A stretch of 64,000 bases of DNA from Pseudomonas sp. AN-1 (GCF_034057115.1 NZ_CP139195.1:2356001-2420000); one strand, 5' to 3'. Numbered from the stretch's first letter, positions 39,065-47,619 are shown. Notes: a model not told the origin generated them from the letters alone. Numbers and translations: made by a program.

Positions 39065-39576
39065 TCCAGCCGACACACACACCGCTAGTCATCAACGGCT
39101 GGACTGTATTTGCCCACCCTCTGTTTCTTGAGCAAGTCGAGCGGCTGACCCAACAGGTGGAAGCCCTGCGCCGGAAGGATCCGGAAGGTTACCTGCGGAA
39201 GAATGCCAGCAAGCGCCTTGCTGCCATTCTGAAACTGGCATTCGAGGTCATCCCTCAGGATCCGGGTCGTGCAGAGTATCGCCAGGGTGGAACCTTGGGC
39301 GAGGAGCACAAGCACTGGTTCCGCGCCAAGTTTTTCCAACAGTACCGCCTGTTTTTCCGCTACCACGCCCAAAGCAAAATCATCGTCTATGCGTGGGTCA
39401 ATGACGAAGATACCAAGCGGGCGTACGAGAGCGGGGACGATGCGTACCGTGTATTCCGCAAGATGCTGGAAAATGGCCACCCACCGGGGGACTGGGCCGC
39501 ACTGCTATCGGAAGCACATGGCGGATCAACCAGACTGAGTGATCTCGAACGGCAGCTTTCTGCTCCCCCACACTGA
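39061..39576 (+). CDS. yhaV: YhaV-type ribonuclease toxin
   Basis: A 171-residue RelE-fold toxin of the YhaV family. Visible motifs: NGWTVFAHPLFLEQVE at the start, PQDPGRAEYRQGGTLGEEHKHWFRAKFFQQYRLFFRY in the middle, VYAWVNDEDTKRAYESG and the GHPPGDW ending. YhaV cleaves mRNA on ribosomes. Full length, no damage seen. It is the only intact cargo, with its antitoxin, of the ssrA element. Confidence 0.88.
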   Translation: MIQPTHTPLVINGWTVFAHPLFLEQVERLTQQVEALRRKDPEGYLRKNASKRLAAILKLAFEVIPQDPGRAEYRQGGTLGEEHKHWFRAKFFQQYRLFFRYHAQSKIIVYAWVNDEDTKRAYESGDDAYRVFRKMLENGHPPGDWAALLSEAHGGSTRLSDLERQLSAPPH

Positions 39577-39661
39577 TAGCATGAACCCGACTTGCGCTTG
39601 AAGCATCCCGTACGCGCCCCCCACAATCCGGGGCCGTCTTGGAACAAGCAGGAGTACAACC

Positions 39662-39893
39662 ATGAATACAAGGGCTACGCTGCTCGGCTAGCTAGAGTAC
39701 AGCGAAGAGGACAGCCTTCTCGTGGGCCATATCGCCGGCATCCGCGATGTGGTCGGCTTCCATGACAGCTCGGTGACGGAGCGGCGAGCAGCATCCGTTG
39801 AAGCGGTGGACGACTACCTGGATACCTGCGCCAAGCCGGGGACGCGCGCCCCAGAAGCCTTACCCTGGCAAGCTCAGCCTGCGCTCTGGTGCC
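39662..39893 (+). pseudogene. Broken HicB-family antitoxin gene
   Basis: Pieces of a HicB antitoxin lie in three frames: EYKGYAAR, then EYSEEDSLLVGHIAGIRDVVGFH and VEAVDDYLDTCAK, then APQKPYPGKLSLR. A tandem CTAG duplication at 39688-39695 explains one shift; another lies near 39845 and the start is also out of frame. After about 39893 the sequence runs into the antisense of the integrase remnant. No hicA was found upstream. Confidence 0.7.
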
Positions 39894-40403
39894 GAGCGGC
39901 CAGTCGAAACGCGTGAAGTTCATGCCCAAGGCGCGAGCCAGCTGGACGCTCGGCGTGAGCGCGAAGATGATCTCGCCGCCGGGCTCGGTGGTGTAGAGCA
40001 ACGGGCGCTGGCGCCCTTCCCTGAGCAGCCGCTCGTAGCCGGCGGTCAGATCCCGCCGGGCCAGTTCGGCCGGCGTGGGCAGGCCTTGCCAGGATTTCCC
40101 GGCCCGCTGGACGGCCTCGCCGACTTCAGCCTGATAGATCGTCAGAAAATTCAGAACCTGCGCAACACTGTGCTCAAGAGCGCGCTCAGTGAACGCGCTG
40201 CGCAGGAAGCTGAAGCGCTCGTTGAGGTACTGCGCCAGCTCACGGGCCAGGGCTTCGTCATGGCCTAGCGACCAGCGGACCTGTCTGGGCAGCTGAGGGT
40301 AGGCGGCGAAGTGCGTGGGAAGGGTGTAGTAGTACTGGAAGCCGGTCTTGGCACTGAAGATCAGGTGCAGCTGACCGGTCTTGCGAGGTGTCGCTTTGGG
40401 CAT
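39893..40403 (-). pseudogene. Truncated tyrosine-recombinase (integrase) N-terminus
   Basis: About 170 residues starting MPKATPRKTGQLHLIFSAK, with GFQYYYTLPTHF ... RQVRWSLGHDEALARELAQYL. This fits the N-terminal DUF6538-like arm of phage-type integrases, followed by part of a core-binding helical region. The catalytic domain (R...HxxR...Y) is missing; the open frame continues to 39675 through unrelated sequence antisense to the hicB remnant. It begins 100 bases from the ssrA 3' end, the usual place for an integrase of an ssrA-targeting element. The integrase assignment rests on pattern only. Confidence 0.6.
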
Positions 40404-40463
40404 GATGGCATACCTTTTTGGATTCACAGTCGGACTGTGAGAAATCCAATGCCATCAAATCTG

Positions 40464-40496
40464 GCCTGAAACCCGCGTTCTAGACGGGTTCCAGGC
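40464..40496 (-). terminator. Terminator currently after ssrA, supplied by the element
   Basis: Twelve-base stem (GCCTGAAACCCG against CGGGTTCCAGGC, one mismatch) with a 9-base loop, just downstream of the tmRNA 3' end on the minus strand. Confidence 0.6.
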
Positions 40497-40502
40497 TTGA
40501 AT

Positions 40503-40515
40503 TGGTGGAGCCGGG
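40503..40515 (-). repeat. att-like direct repeat at the ssrA 3' end
   Basis: TGGTGGAGCCGGG, the 3'-terminal bases of the intact tmRNA; partner of the copy at 38554-38566. Confidence 0.7.
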
Positions 40516-40860
40516 GGGATTTGAACCCCCGTCCGCCAGCTCTCCGCTATTGGTTCTACATGCTTAGCCATCTCTACTGAGTTAACTCCTCGCGACCCGA
40601 GTGGCAGGGTGCTTGGAGCGAGCTGCATGAGTTTTAGCCGTTACGCCTGCAGCGAACTTGGCGGCGATCCTGTTCTATATGACTGACCAAATCTTCGGGT
40701 TTACAGGCATCCCCTAGGGTCAGCTAGCGGCCCTTAGGCGGCTAGAGCGTAGTTGTCGTCGTTGGCAACTATGAGTTTGTAACAGCGAATTTACGAGTTC
40801 TGTTACCAGCTCGGCATGCCCCTCAAGTTTTGTTACCGGCGTCGAATCCTGATCGGCCCC
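40503..40860 (-). ncRNA. ssrA: Transfer-messenger RNA (tmRNA)
   Basis: A 358-base RNA that rescues stalled ribosomes. 5' end GGGGCCGATCAGGATTCGACG, 3' end with the T-arm GGGGGTTCAAATCCCCC and the encoded CCA (acceptor stem of the alanine-like domain). The tag frame at 40766-40737 reads ANDDNYALAA followed by TAA (40736-40734), the Pseudomonas tag. Its 3' end is the attachment site of the small element to its left. Confidence 0.97.
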
Positions 40861-41088
40861 TGGGTACTTCTGCTTGCAAGGTCGGATGAAGTGTACGGCA
40901 AAGCTTCCCTGCGGCCAAGTCTGATGTAGAGTAGCCGCTGGCCAGCGTCCGGCCAGCCGGACGGACGGCCCCGGGGAGCCATAGAGCGAAGCGATTGGGG
41001 CGATTCCCTCAATCAATTACGCCTAAGCCCCCGCCCGGGGTAGGATACTCCCCGTCAACCAGTTTTCAACCCTGAAGGAGTTCAGCGA

Positions 41089-41652
41089 ATGTCCCTCATC
41101 AACACCCAGGTCCAGCCGTTCAAGGTCAACGCTTTCCACAACGGCAAGTTCATCGAGGTCACCGAAGCCGACCTGAAAGGCAAGTGGTCGGTGCTGATCT
41201 TCATGCCGGCAGCCTTCACCTTCAACTGCCCGACCGAGATCGAAGACGCCGCCGAAAACTACGCCGAATTCCAGAAGGCCGGCGCCGAGGTGTACATCGT
41301 CACCACCGACACCCACTTCTCCCACAAGGTCTGGCACGAAACTTCCCCGGCCGTCGGCAAGGCCAAGTTCCCGCTGATCGGCGACCCGACCCACGTGCTG
41401 ACCAACGCCTTCGGCGTGCACATTCCGGAAGAAGGCCTGGCCCTGCGCGGCACCTTCATCATCAACCCGGAAGGCGTGATCAAGACCCTGGAGATCCACT
41501 CCAACGAGATCGCCCGTGACGTCAGCGAGACCCTGCGCAAGCTGAAGGCCGCCCAGTACACCGCCGCCCACCCGGGCCAGGTCTGCCCGGCCAAGTGGAA
41601 GGAAGGCGCCGAGACCCTGACCCCGTCGCTGGACCTGGTCGGCAAGATCTAA
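41089..41652 (+). CDS. ahpC: Alkyl hydroperoxide reductase, peroxiredoxin subunit
   Basis: A 187-residue typical 2-Cys peroxiredoxin that reduces H2O2 and organic peroxides. Peroxidatic C47 in [10 protein letters not shown] (the commoner residue before Cys is V) and resolving C166 in [10 protein letters not shown]. It is re-reduced by AhpF, whose gene follows. The ribosome site GAAGGAG is strong, consistent with high expression. A hairpin after the gene may lower ahpF expression. Confidence 0.97.
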   Translation: MSLINTQVQPFKVNAFHNGKFIEVTEADLKGKWSVLIFMPAAFTFNCPTEIEDAAENYAEFQKAGAEVYIVTTDTHFSHKVWHETSPAVGKAKFPLIGDPTHVLTNAFGVHIPEEGLALRGTFIINPEGVIKTLEIHSNEIARDVSETLRKLKAAQYTAAHPGQVCPAKWKEGAETLTPSLDLVGKI

Positions 41653-41709
41653 GCAGCCTTTCCAGGTCGTCGCCTCGCGGGAGCTGTCACCCGGCTCCCG
41701 CGACTCCCG

Positions 41710-41740
41710 AATGCCCGGGTGGGTTCCGCCCGGGCATTTT
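41710..41740 (+). terminator. Terminator/attenuator between ahpC and ahpF
   Basis: Ten-base stem AATGCCCGGG/CCCGGGCATT followed by TT, 58 bases after ahpC. It fits partial termination that makes more AhpC than AhpF. Confidence 0.7.
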
Positions 41741-41774
41741 CATATCCGAATTTCGCAAAAGGGATACCGTCGCC

Positions 41775-43331
41775 ATGTTGGATGCCAATCTGAAAACCCA
41801 GTTGCAGGCCTACCTCGAGAGGGTCACCGAACCGTACGAGATAGTCGCGTCCCTGGACGACGGCGAAAAATCCCGGGAAATGCTCGCCCTGCTCGAGGAC
41901 ATCGACGCCCTGAGCGACAAGATCGCCCTGGATACCGCAGGCCAGGACGCCCGCAAGCCCTCGTTCGGCTTCCGCCGCGACGGCGTGGAGATCGGCCCGC
42001 GCTTCGCCGGCCTGCCCATGGGCCACGAGTTCACCTCGCTGGTGCTGGCCCTGCTGCAGGTGGGCGGTTACCCGCCGAAGGTCTCCGACGAGGTGATCGC
42101 GCAGATCAAGGGCATCGAGGGCGAGTTCCGCTTCGAGACCTACTTCTCGCTGTCCTGCCACAACTGCCCGGACGTGGTGCAGGCGCTCAACCTGATGGCG
42201 GTGCTCAACCCCAACATCAAGCACGTGGCCATCGACGGCGCGCTGTTCCAGGACGAGGTGGAGCGGCGCCAGATCATGGCGGTGCCGAGCATCTACCTCA
42301 ACGGCGAGCCGTTCGGCAACGGCCGCATGGGCGTCGAGGAGATCCTCGCCAAGCTGGATACCAACAGCGGCGCCCGCGAGGCCGACAAGCTCAACGCGAA
42401 GACCGCCTTCGACGTGCTGGTGGTCGGCGGCGGCCCGGCCGGCGCCGCGGCGGCCATCTACGCCGCGCGCAAGGGCATCCGCACCGGCGTCGCCGCCGAG
42501 CGCTTCGGCGGCCAGGTGATGGACACCATGGCCATCGAGAACTTCATCTCGGTGCCGGAGACCGAAGGCCCGAAACTGGCCCGCGCGCTGGAAGAGCACG
42601 TGCGCCAGTACGAGGTCGACATCATCAACCTGCAGCGCGCCAGCAAGCTGATCCCGGCCGAGACCGGCGATGGCCTGCACACCGTGCAGTTCGACAACGG
42701 CGGCGAGCTGAAAGCGAAGACGGTGATCCTCGCCACCGGCGCGCGCTGGCGCGAGATGAACGTGCCGGGCGAGCAGGAATACCGCGGCCGCGGCGTGGCC
42801 TACTGCCCGCACTGCGACGGCCCGCTGTTCAAGGGCAAGCGCGTGGCGGTGATCGGCGGCGGCAACTCCGGCGTCGAGGCGGCCATCGACCTGGCCGGCA
42901 TCGTCGCCCACGTGACCCTGCTGGAGTTCGGCGAGCAGCTGCGCGCCGATGCGGTGCTGCAGAAGAAGCTGCACAGCCTGCCCAACGTGACCGTGATCAC
43001 CATGGCGCAGACCACCGAGGTGACCGGCGACGGCCAGAAGGTCAACGGCCTGATCTACAAGGACCGCCACAATGACCAGGTGCACGAGGTCGAACTGGAG
43101 GGCATCTTCGTGCAGATCGGCCTGCTGCCCAACAGCGACTGGCTGAAGGGCACCGTGGAGCTGACCCGCTTCGGCGAGATCATGGTCGACGCCAAGGGCC
43201 AGACCAACATCCCCGGCGTGTTCGCCGCCGGTGACGTGACCACCGTGCCGTACAAGCAGATCGTCATCGCCGTCGGCGAGGGCGCCAAGGCCTCGCTGAG
43301 CGCCTTCGACCACCTGATCCGCCAGGGCTGA
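41775..43331 (+). CDS. ahpF: Alkyl hydroperoxide reductase, flavoprotein subunit
   Basis: A 518-residue NADH-dependent disulfide reductase for AhpC. N-terminal double-thioredoxin domain with redox pair C128-C131 (LSCHNCPD); FAD-binding VGGGPAG (217-223); second redox pair C344-C347 (YCPHCDG); NAD region IGGGNSG; C-terminal [10 protein letters not shown]. The ATG at 41775 starts [11 protein letters not shown] as in relatives; upstream reading is not AhpF-like. Confidence 0.96.
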   Translation: MLDANLKTQLQAYLERVTEPYEIVASLDDGEKSREMLALLEDIDALSDKIALDTAGQDARKPSFGFRRDGVEIGPRFAGLPMGHEFTSLVLALLQVGGYPPKVSDEVIAQIKGIEGEFRFETYFSLSCHNCPDVVQALNLMAVLNPNIKHVAIDGALFQDEVERRQIMAVPSIYLNGEPFGNGRMGVEEILAKLDTNSGAREADKLNAKTAFDVLVVGGGPAGAAAAIYAARKGIRTGVAAERFGGQVMDTMAIENFISVPETEGPKLARALEEHVRQYEVDIINLQRASKLIPAETGDGLHTVQFDNGGELKAKTVILATGARWREMNVPGEQEYRGRGVAYCPHCDGPLFKGKRVAVIGGGNSGVEAAIDLAGIVAHVTLLEFGEQLRADAVLQKKLHSLPNVTVITMAQTTEVTGDGQKVNGLIYKDRHNDQVHEVELEGIFVQIGLLPNSDWLKGTVELTRFGEIMVDAKGQTNIPGVFAAGDVTTVPYKQIVIAVGEGAKASLSAFDHLIRQG

Positions 43332-43348
43332 TCGCCCTGCACCATCAG

Positions 43349-43382
43349 CGCCGCGCCCTTCTTCAGGAGGGCGCGGCGTTTT
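43349..43382 (+). terminator. Terminator of ahpF
   Basis: Ten-base stem CGCCGCGCCC/GGGCGCGGCG followed by TTTTCG, directly after the ahpF stop; it may also serve the convergent DUF2789 gene. Confidence 0.85.
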
Positions 43383-43394
43383 CGTTCACACGCG

Positions 43395-43631
43395 CTATCG
43401 GGCGCGCAGGGCGGCGTTGAGGTTGTCGACCACCTCGGCCCAGTCGGCGTCCTCGAGGATCTCCTCGCGCAGGAAGGCCGCCTGGGCGGGCGTCCAGAAA
43501 CTGGCGTCGGCCAGTTGCACCTCGGGCGGTAGCGGCGCGTGGCGCTCGATGAAGCGGCGGATCGAGTCGTTGTCGTTGGGCAGGCCGAGCTGCTCGAACA
43601 GGTGGTGAAAGGCGTGGACCGGCTGTTCCAT
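43395..43631 (-). CDS. DUF2789 family protein
   Basis: A 78-residue small helical protein (MEQPVHAFHHLFEQLGLPND ... WTPAQAAFLREEILEDADWAEVVDNLN). Pattern and length fit DUF2789, common in pseudomonads, with no known function. The ATG at 43631 has GGAGG five bases upstream; a longer start at 43649 is less likely. Single gene. Confidence 0.8.
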   Translation of the reverse strand: MEQPVHAFHHLFEQLGLPNDNDSIRRFIERHAPLPPEVQLADASFWTPAQAAFLREEILEDADWAEVVDNLNAALRAR

Positions 43632-43711
43632 GACATCCTCCCGCTGCATGCGGCGTGGTTGAGAACAGCACAGAGTATTGCCTACCCGGCCGGAGCCTGC
43701 CGGACCGCTCC

Positions 43712-44149
43712 TCAGGCCAGGCCCAGGGTGGCCGCGGTCAGCACTGCGTAGCGCGCGCCCTTGGCCAGGGTGACGCAGAGCAGCACGATCCAGAACGACT
43801 CGCGCATCACCCCGGCGACCACGGTCAGCGGATCGCCGACCACCGGCAGCCAGCTGAGCAGCAGCGACCAGCGCCCGTGGCGCTGGTACCAGCCCTGCGC
43901 GCGCTGCAGATGCTGCTCGCGCACCGGGAACCAGCGCTTGTGGCGGAAGCGCTCGAGGTACAGCCCCAGCAGCCAGTTGAGCAGCGAGCCGAGCACGTTG
44001 CCGGCGGTGGCCACCGCCAGCAGGGTGAGCACCGGATGCTGCTCGGCCAGCAGCAGGCCGACCAGCAGCGCCTCGGACTGCAGCGGCAGCAGGCTGGCCG
44101 CACCGAAGGCGGCGAAGAACAGGCCGAGATAGGCGCCGAGATCGAGCAT
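43712..44149 (-). CDS. YqaA-family inner-membrane protein (DedA-like)
   Basis: A 145-residue membrane protein with about four hydrophobic segments. Motifs AASLLPLQSEALLVG and GNVLGSLLNWLLG match YqaA/SNARE-associated (DedA/VTT-like) proteins, with the central arginine-glycine region LPVVGDPLTVVAGVMR. Relatives are linked to lipid scrambling or membrane homeostasis; here this is inference. It lies 37 bases downstream of the next gene on the same strand, so both may share a transcript. Confidence 0.78.
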   Translation of the reverse strand: MLDLGAYLGLFFAAFGAASLLPLQSEALLVGLLLAEQHPVLTLLAVATAGNVLGSLLNWLLGLYLERFRHKRWFPVREQHLQRAQGWYQRHGRWSLLLSWLPVVGDPLTVVAGVMRESFWIVLLCVTLAKGARYAVLTAATLGLA

Positions 44150-44186
44150 GGCTGGGGGCTACCTGCCGAAGGCTGTGGCGAAAGGA

Positions 44187-44660
44187 TTACGGCGCGTCAT
44201 CCTCGCGGATCGACGCATAGTCGAAACCGTAGACATCGCTGAACCACACCGGGTTTCCCTCGGCCATGCCGCCGTAGGTGATGCGCAGGGCCAGCAGGCT
44301 GGCGCCATAGCCGAGATCGGCCAGACGCCGGGCGAACAGGTCGCGGTAGAAGCTGCTGGCTTCCTCGTACTCGGCGCTGGCGCGGGCCTCCTCGTCGGGA
44401 AAGCGCGCGTCCAGCTCGGCATCGAAGCGCTCGAAACGCTCGGCGAAGTCGGCCGAGGCGTAGACGAACTCGTCCTCCTCGCCGCCGAACACGAAGGCCA
44501 GATGTTCGCAGGGCGTTTCCAGGTACTCGTCGTCCTGCTCGACGAACTGCTGCTGGCCGCAGATCGGGCAATGCACCCGGGGCGGCTGCAGGCCGAAGGG
44601 CTGCTCGATGGCGACGTAACCGACCTGGCCGGCGACTGCCGGGGAAGCGTTGTCCTGCAT
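44187..44660 (-). CDS. Hypothetical protein with a CPxC zinc-ribbon-like N-terminus
   Basis: A 157-residue acidic soluble protein that I do not recognise. N-terminal HCPICG with a later PCEH could form a Cys3-His metal site; then comes a long Glu/Phe-rich helical region (ASADFAERFERFDAELDARF). The ATG at 44660 has GAGGA four bases upstream. Located between the membrane protein gene and the FadL porin gene. Confidence 0.7.
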   Translation of the reverse strand: MQDNASPAVAGQVGYVAIEQPFGLQPPRVHCPICGQQQFVEQDDEYLETPCEHLAFVFGGEEDEFVYASADFAERFERFDAELDARFPDEEARASAEYEEASSFYRDLFARRLADLGYGASLLALRITYGGMAEGNPVWFSDVYGFDYASIREDDAP

Positions 44661-44692
44661 GAAATCCTCGCTGAATCAACCCGGAACGAAAC

Positions 44693-44714
44693 GGGGCGAC
44701 CGATCGGTCGCCCC
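44693..44714 (-). terminator. Terminator of the FadL-family gene
   Basis: Perfect 22-base palindrome beginning GGGGCGACCGA; on the minus strand followed by GTTTCGTT. It lies about 50 bases after the porin stop. Confidence 0.75.
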
Positions 44715-44766
44715 GCGGGTGCGGCAAGTTTACGGTGTCGCGCCAGAATCCGGGCGAAAAATCGTC

Positions 44767-46026
44767 TCAGAGCTTCCAGGCGTAGGCGATGCCGACGCTG
44801 TCCTGCTGCATCTTCAGGTCCACCTCGCCGCCGCCGAAGTTCTGCATCGAGTGGCGTCCCTTGAGCTCCTCGCTGAAGGCATGGGCGTAGAACAGGCTGA
44901 CCTCGTGGTCGGCTTCGGGCGCCCAGGTGGCGCCGAGGGTCAGGTGCTCGCGCACCACGCCGGGGGCCAGGGTGTTGAAGAAGGTCTCGCCCTTGTCCAG
45001 CGCCTGGTCGGCCCAGCTGTAGCCGCCGCGCAGGGTCAGCTGCGGGCTGACCGCATAGCTGGCGCCGAGCTTGTAGACGCGGATGTCTTCCCAGCCGAAG
45101 TTCGGGCCGTCCTCGGAGCCGAGCAGGTGGCCCTGGAACAGCACGCTGACCGGATTGGAGATGGCCTTCACGTCGCTGTAGTCGATCTGCTGCACGTCGG
45201 CGGCCAGGGTCAGGCGGTCGGTGGCCTGCCAGGCCAGGCCGATGCCGTAGTTCTCCGGGATGTCGAAGCTGCCGTGGTCGGCGAACAGGCCCTCGTAGCG
45301 CTCGAACTTGCCGGTCTTGATCTTCGACGACCAGGCCACGCCGAGGGTCAGGCTGTCGGCGAGCCGGCCAGTCCAGCCCAGGCGCAGACCCCAGCCGTCG
45401 GAGTGGTCGTGGCCGTTGTCGCTGACCTTGGCAGGCGACTCGGACATGGCGGCGAAGCCGCCGATGCCACGCGCCTCGAAGCGCTGCCAGGCATAGTTGA
45501 GGCCGATGCCGAAGCTGTGGCGCTCACTGAAACGCCAGGCCAGCGACGGGGTGACGAACACCTGGCTCAGGTCGACGCCGGCCTCGCCTTGCACGCCAGT
45601 GAGTGCAGCAAACGGATTGCGGCCGTAGTCGGTGTTCATGCCGCCGTTGCCGTACACCGCCAGGCCGAATGCCAAGCGCTCGCCGAGCTGGCGGGTGTAG
45701 CCGAATTCGGGGATCAGGAAGGACTCGGTGTCGTTGCCGTCGTAGTGGCCGTTGGCGCCCGGCACGGGAGAGCCGCTGATTTCCACGCTGCGCTCGGGCT
45801 TGAACCAGGTGACGCCCAGATCGAGGCGGTTGCCGACCAGCGCGGTGCCGGCCGGATTGGTCGCGGCGGCCAGGGCGTCCTGCGGCAGGGCATAGCCGAC
45901 GCCGGCCATGCCGAGGGACTTGATGCCGTAACCGTGGGCGAAATAGCCGTTGGTGGCGCAGGCCAGCGGGCTGATGGCGGCGCTGCCGACGAGCAGGGCA
46001 GCGAGAAGCGGCTTGTGGAACGACAC
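44767..46026 (-). CDS. FadL/OmpP1/TodX-family outer-membrane transporter
   Basis: A 419-residue outer-membrane beta-barrel for hydrophobic compounds (long-chain fatty acids, aromatics). Signal peptide ending PLACATNGYFAHGYG; GIKSLGMAGVGYALPQDALAAATNPAG is the FadL hatch signature (the NPA-type motif). The C-terminus IAYAWKL is a short barrel end. The start is GTG with GGGAG ahead; the alternative reading is worse. AT-rich DNA upstream carries an 11-base dyad, and an ArsR regulator gene lies immediately upstream on the same strand. Confidence 0.88.
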   Translation of the reverse strand: MSFHKPLLAALLVGSAAISPLACATNGYFAHGYGIKSLGMAGVGYALPQDALAAATNPAGTALVGNRLDLGVTWFKPERSVEISGSPVPGANGHYDGNDTESFLIPEFGYTRQLGERLAFGLAVYGNGGMNTDYGRNPFAALTGVQGEAGVDLSQVFVTPSLAWRFSERHSFGIGLNYAWQRFEARGIGGFAAMSESPAKVSDNGHDHSDGWGLRLGWTGRLADSLTLGVAWSSKIKTGKFERYEGLFADHGSFDIPENYGIGLAWQATDRLTLAADVQQIDYSDVKAISNPVSVLFQGHLLGSEDGPNFGWEDIRVYKLGASYAVSPQLTLRGGYSWADQALDKGETFFNTLAPGVVREHLTLGATWAPEADHEVSLFYAHAFSEELKGRHSMQNFGGGEVDLKMQQDSVGIAYAWKL

Positions 46027-46103
46027 GGAAACTCCCCCGAAAACGCGTGGCCGCCACAGGCTGGCCGGAACGGGGGCAATATTAAATAAAATACATAACG
46101 TGC

Positions 46104-46131
46104 AATTATAATATTAGCTGATATTTTAATT
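46104..46131 (-). promoter_or_regulatory. AT-rich dyad, candidate operator before the FadL gene
   Basis: Arms AATTATAATAT (46104-46114) and ATATTTTAATT (46121-46131), 10 of 11 complementary, six-base centre, in a 65-base AT-rich island between arsR-type gene and porin gene. ArsR-family repressors bind such AT-rich dyads. Confidence 0.5.
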
Positions 46132-46141
46132 CCTGAAAGTT

Positions 46142-46483
46142 CTATTCAGGTTCGTTCGCTTCGTCACCCTGCGGGCAGTACAGCTGGTAGAGCGTGCCGA
46201 GCAGCACCAGCATCTTCGGCTCGGCGATCGAGTAGAACATGCGCTTGCCGTCGCGGCGGGTCTGCACCAGGCCCTCGTTGCGCAGCACCGCCAGCTGCTG
46301 CGACAGGCTCGGCTGGCGCAGGCCGAGGATCTCCTCCAGCTCGCCGACCGAGCGTTCGCCCTGGCTGAGCTGGCAGAGCAGCAGCAGTCGGTCCGGATTG
46401 CCGAGGGTGCGCAGCACGCCGGCCGCCTCCGCAGCGGCGGCACGCATCAGCTGCATGTCGAGATCGGCTTGGGCTTCGGTCAT
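46142..46483 (-). CDS. ArsR-family repressor of the BigR/SqrR thiol-sensor type
   Basis: A 113-residue winged-helix regulator (ALRTLGNPDRLLLL-type helix; recognition region LRQPSLSQQLAVLRNEGLV; wing RRDGKRMFYS). Cysteines C37 and C103 are 66 residues apart, the same as the C41/C107 pair of SqrR and C42/C108 of BigR, which form a polysulfide link when sensing persulfides. Metal-site cysteines of ArsR (ELCVCD-type) are lacking. The porin gene downstream is the probable target. Promoter at 46532-46560. Confidence 0.85.
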   Translation of the reverse strand: MTEAQADLDMQLMRAAAAEAAGVLRTLGNPDRLLLLCQLSQGERSVGELEEILGLRQPSLSQQLAVLRNEGLVQTRRDGKRMFYSIAEPKMLVLLGTLYQLYCPQGDEANEPE

Positions 46484-46531
46484 GGGTGGGAGCTCCTTGT
46501 GACGCTGACCTGCAGATGCGGAAAGCGAAAC

Positions 46532-46560
46532 ATTATCACCCGAACCCGTATCAGCGTCAC
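46532..46560 (-). promoter_or_regulatory. Promoter of the ArsR-family gene with flanking inverted repeat
   Basis: On the minus strand: -35 GTGACG (46560-46555), 17 bases, -10 GATAAT (46537-46532). The -35 lies in TCAGCGTCAC (46551-46560), whose inverted copy GTGACGCTGA is at 46499-46508; the pair may be an operator or a leader hairpin. Confidence 0.5.
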
Positions 46561-46589
46561 GGCCGCAACTGTCGTACTTGAGGAGGAAG

Positions 46590-47585
46590 TCAGCCCCCGG
46601 TGGCGTTCATGAAGCGCAGCACCTGCACCTCGCCGGAGCTGGCGAACTCGTGACGCAGCGGCTTGCGCTGCAGCGCCGCACCTATGGCCTCGATCAGCGG
46701 CCGGTCCTCGGTGGGATGGCGGCGCACCAGGCCGCGCAGGTCCAGGGCGTTCTCGTGGCCGAGGCACAGCAGCAGGCGCCCCTCGGCGGTCAGGCGCAGG
46801 CGGTTGCAGCTGGCGCAGAAGTTGTGCGAATGCGGCGAGATGAAGCCGACGCGGGTCTGCGGATGGCCCTCCAGGCGCACGTAGCGCGCCGGCCCGCCGC
46901 TCTGCTCGGGGCTGTCGAACAGCCGGTAGCGCTCGGCGATGCGCGCGCGCACCTCGTCGCTGGAGCAGAACGCCTCGCCGCGGTCGCGGCCGACCTGGCC
47001 CAGCGGCATCTCCTCGATGAAGCTGATGTCCAGGCCGTTGGCCACGGCGAAGTCGACCAGCGCCGGCACCTCGTCGTCGTTGCGCCCCTTCATGATCACG
47101 CTGTTGAGCTTGATGCGGGCGAAGCCCGCCGCGCGCGCCGCCTCGATGCCGGCCAGCACCAGGTCGAGCTGGCCGGTGCGGGTGATGGCGTGGAATCTGG
47201 CCGCATCCAGGCTGTCGAGGCTGATGTTCAGGCGCCTGACCCCAGCCTCGGCCAGCGGTGCGGCGAGCTTGCCCAGCTGCGAGCCGTTGCTGGTCATCAC
47301 CAGCTCGCGCAGACCGGGCAGCGCGGCGATCTGCCGGCACAGGTCGACGATGCCGCGCCTGACCAGCGGCTCGCCGCCAGTCAGGCGGATCTTCCGCACC
47401 CCCAGGCCGACGAACAGCCGGGCGATGCGCACGATCTCCTCGAAACCGAGCACCTGCTGGCGCGGCAGGAAGGTCATGTCCTCGGCCATGCAGTAGACGC
47501 AGCGGAAATCGCAGCGATCGGTCACCGACAGGCGCAGGTAGTCGATCCTGCGGCCATGGCCGTCGAGCAGCATGGCGTCGTTCAT
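46590..47585 (-). CDS. moaA: GTP 3',8-cyclase MoaA (radical SAM)
   Basis: A 331-residue enzyme for the first step of molybdenum cofactor synthesis: GTP to 3',8-cyclo-GTP. Radical-SAM cysteines C25, C29, C32 ([11 protein letters not shown]); second 4Fe-4S site in [29 protein letters not shown] binds SAM; the C-terminal Gly-Gly (NATGG) is needed for activity. The ATG at 47585 has GAGGAG nine bases upstream. A 211-base leader separates it from moaE, so it may have its own promoter. Confidence 0.96.
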   Translation of the reverse strand: MNDAMLLDGHGRRIDYLRLSVTDRCDFRCVYCMAEDMTFLPRQQVLGFEEIVRIARLFVGLGVRKIRLTGGEPLVRRGIVDLCRQIAALPGLRELVMTSNGSQLGKLAAPLAEAGVRRLNISLDSLDAARFHAITRTGQLDLVLAGIEAARAAGFARIKLNSVIMKGRNDDEVPALVDFAVANGLDISFIEEMPLGQVGRDRGEAFCSSDEVRARIAERYRLFDSPEQSGGPARYVRLEGHPQTRVGFISPHSHNFCASCNRLRLTAEGRLLLCLGHENALDLRGLVRRHPTEDRPLIEAIGAALQRKPLRHEFASSGEVQVLRFMNATGG

Positions 47586-47619
47586 CACGGGACTCTCCTC
47601 GGTTGCCGCCGCAGCGGTC

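Noticed and set aside
39675-39890. C-terminal 75 codons of the integrase frame
   Set aside because: They are antisense to the hicB remnant and look random; the real similarity ends near 39893.
40992-41046. Possible OxyR site and promoter before ahpC (GATTG/CAATC dyad, TAGGAT box)
   Set aside because: The dyad does not fit the OxyR ATAG-type spacing, and the -35 is poor; not strong enough to list.
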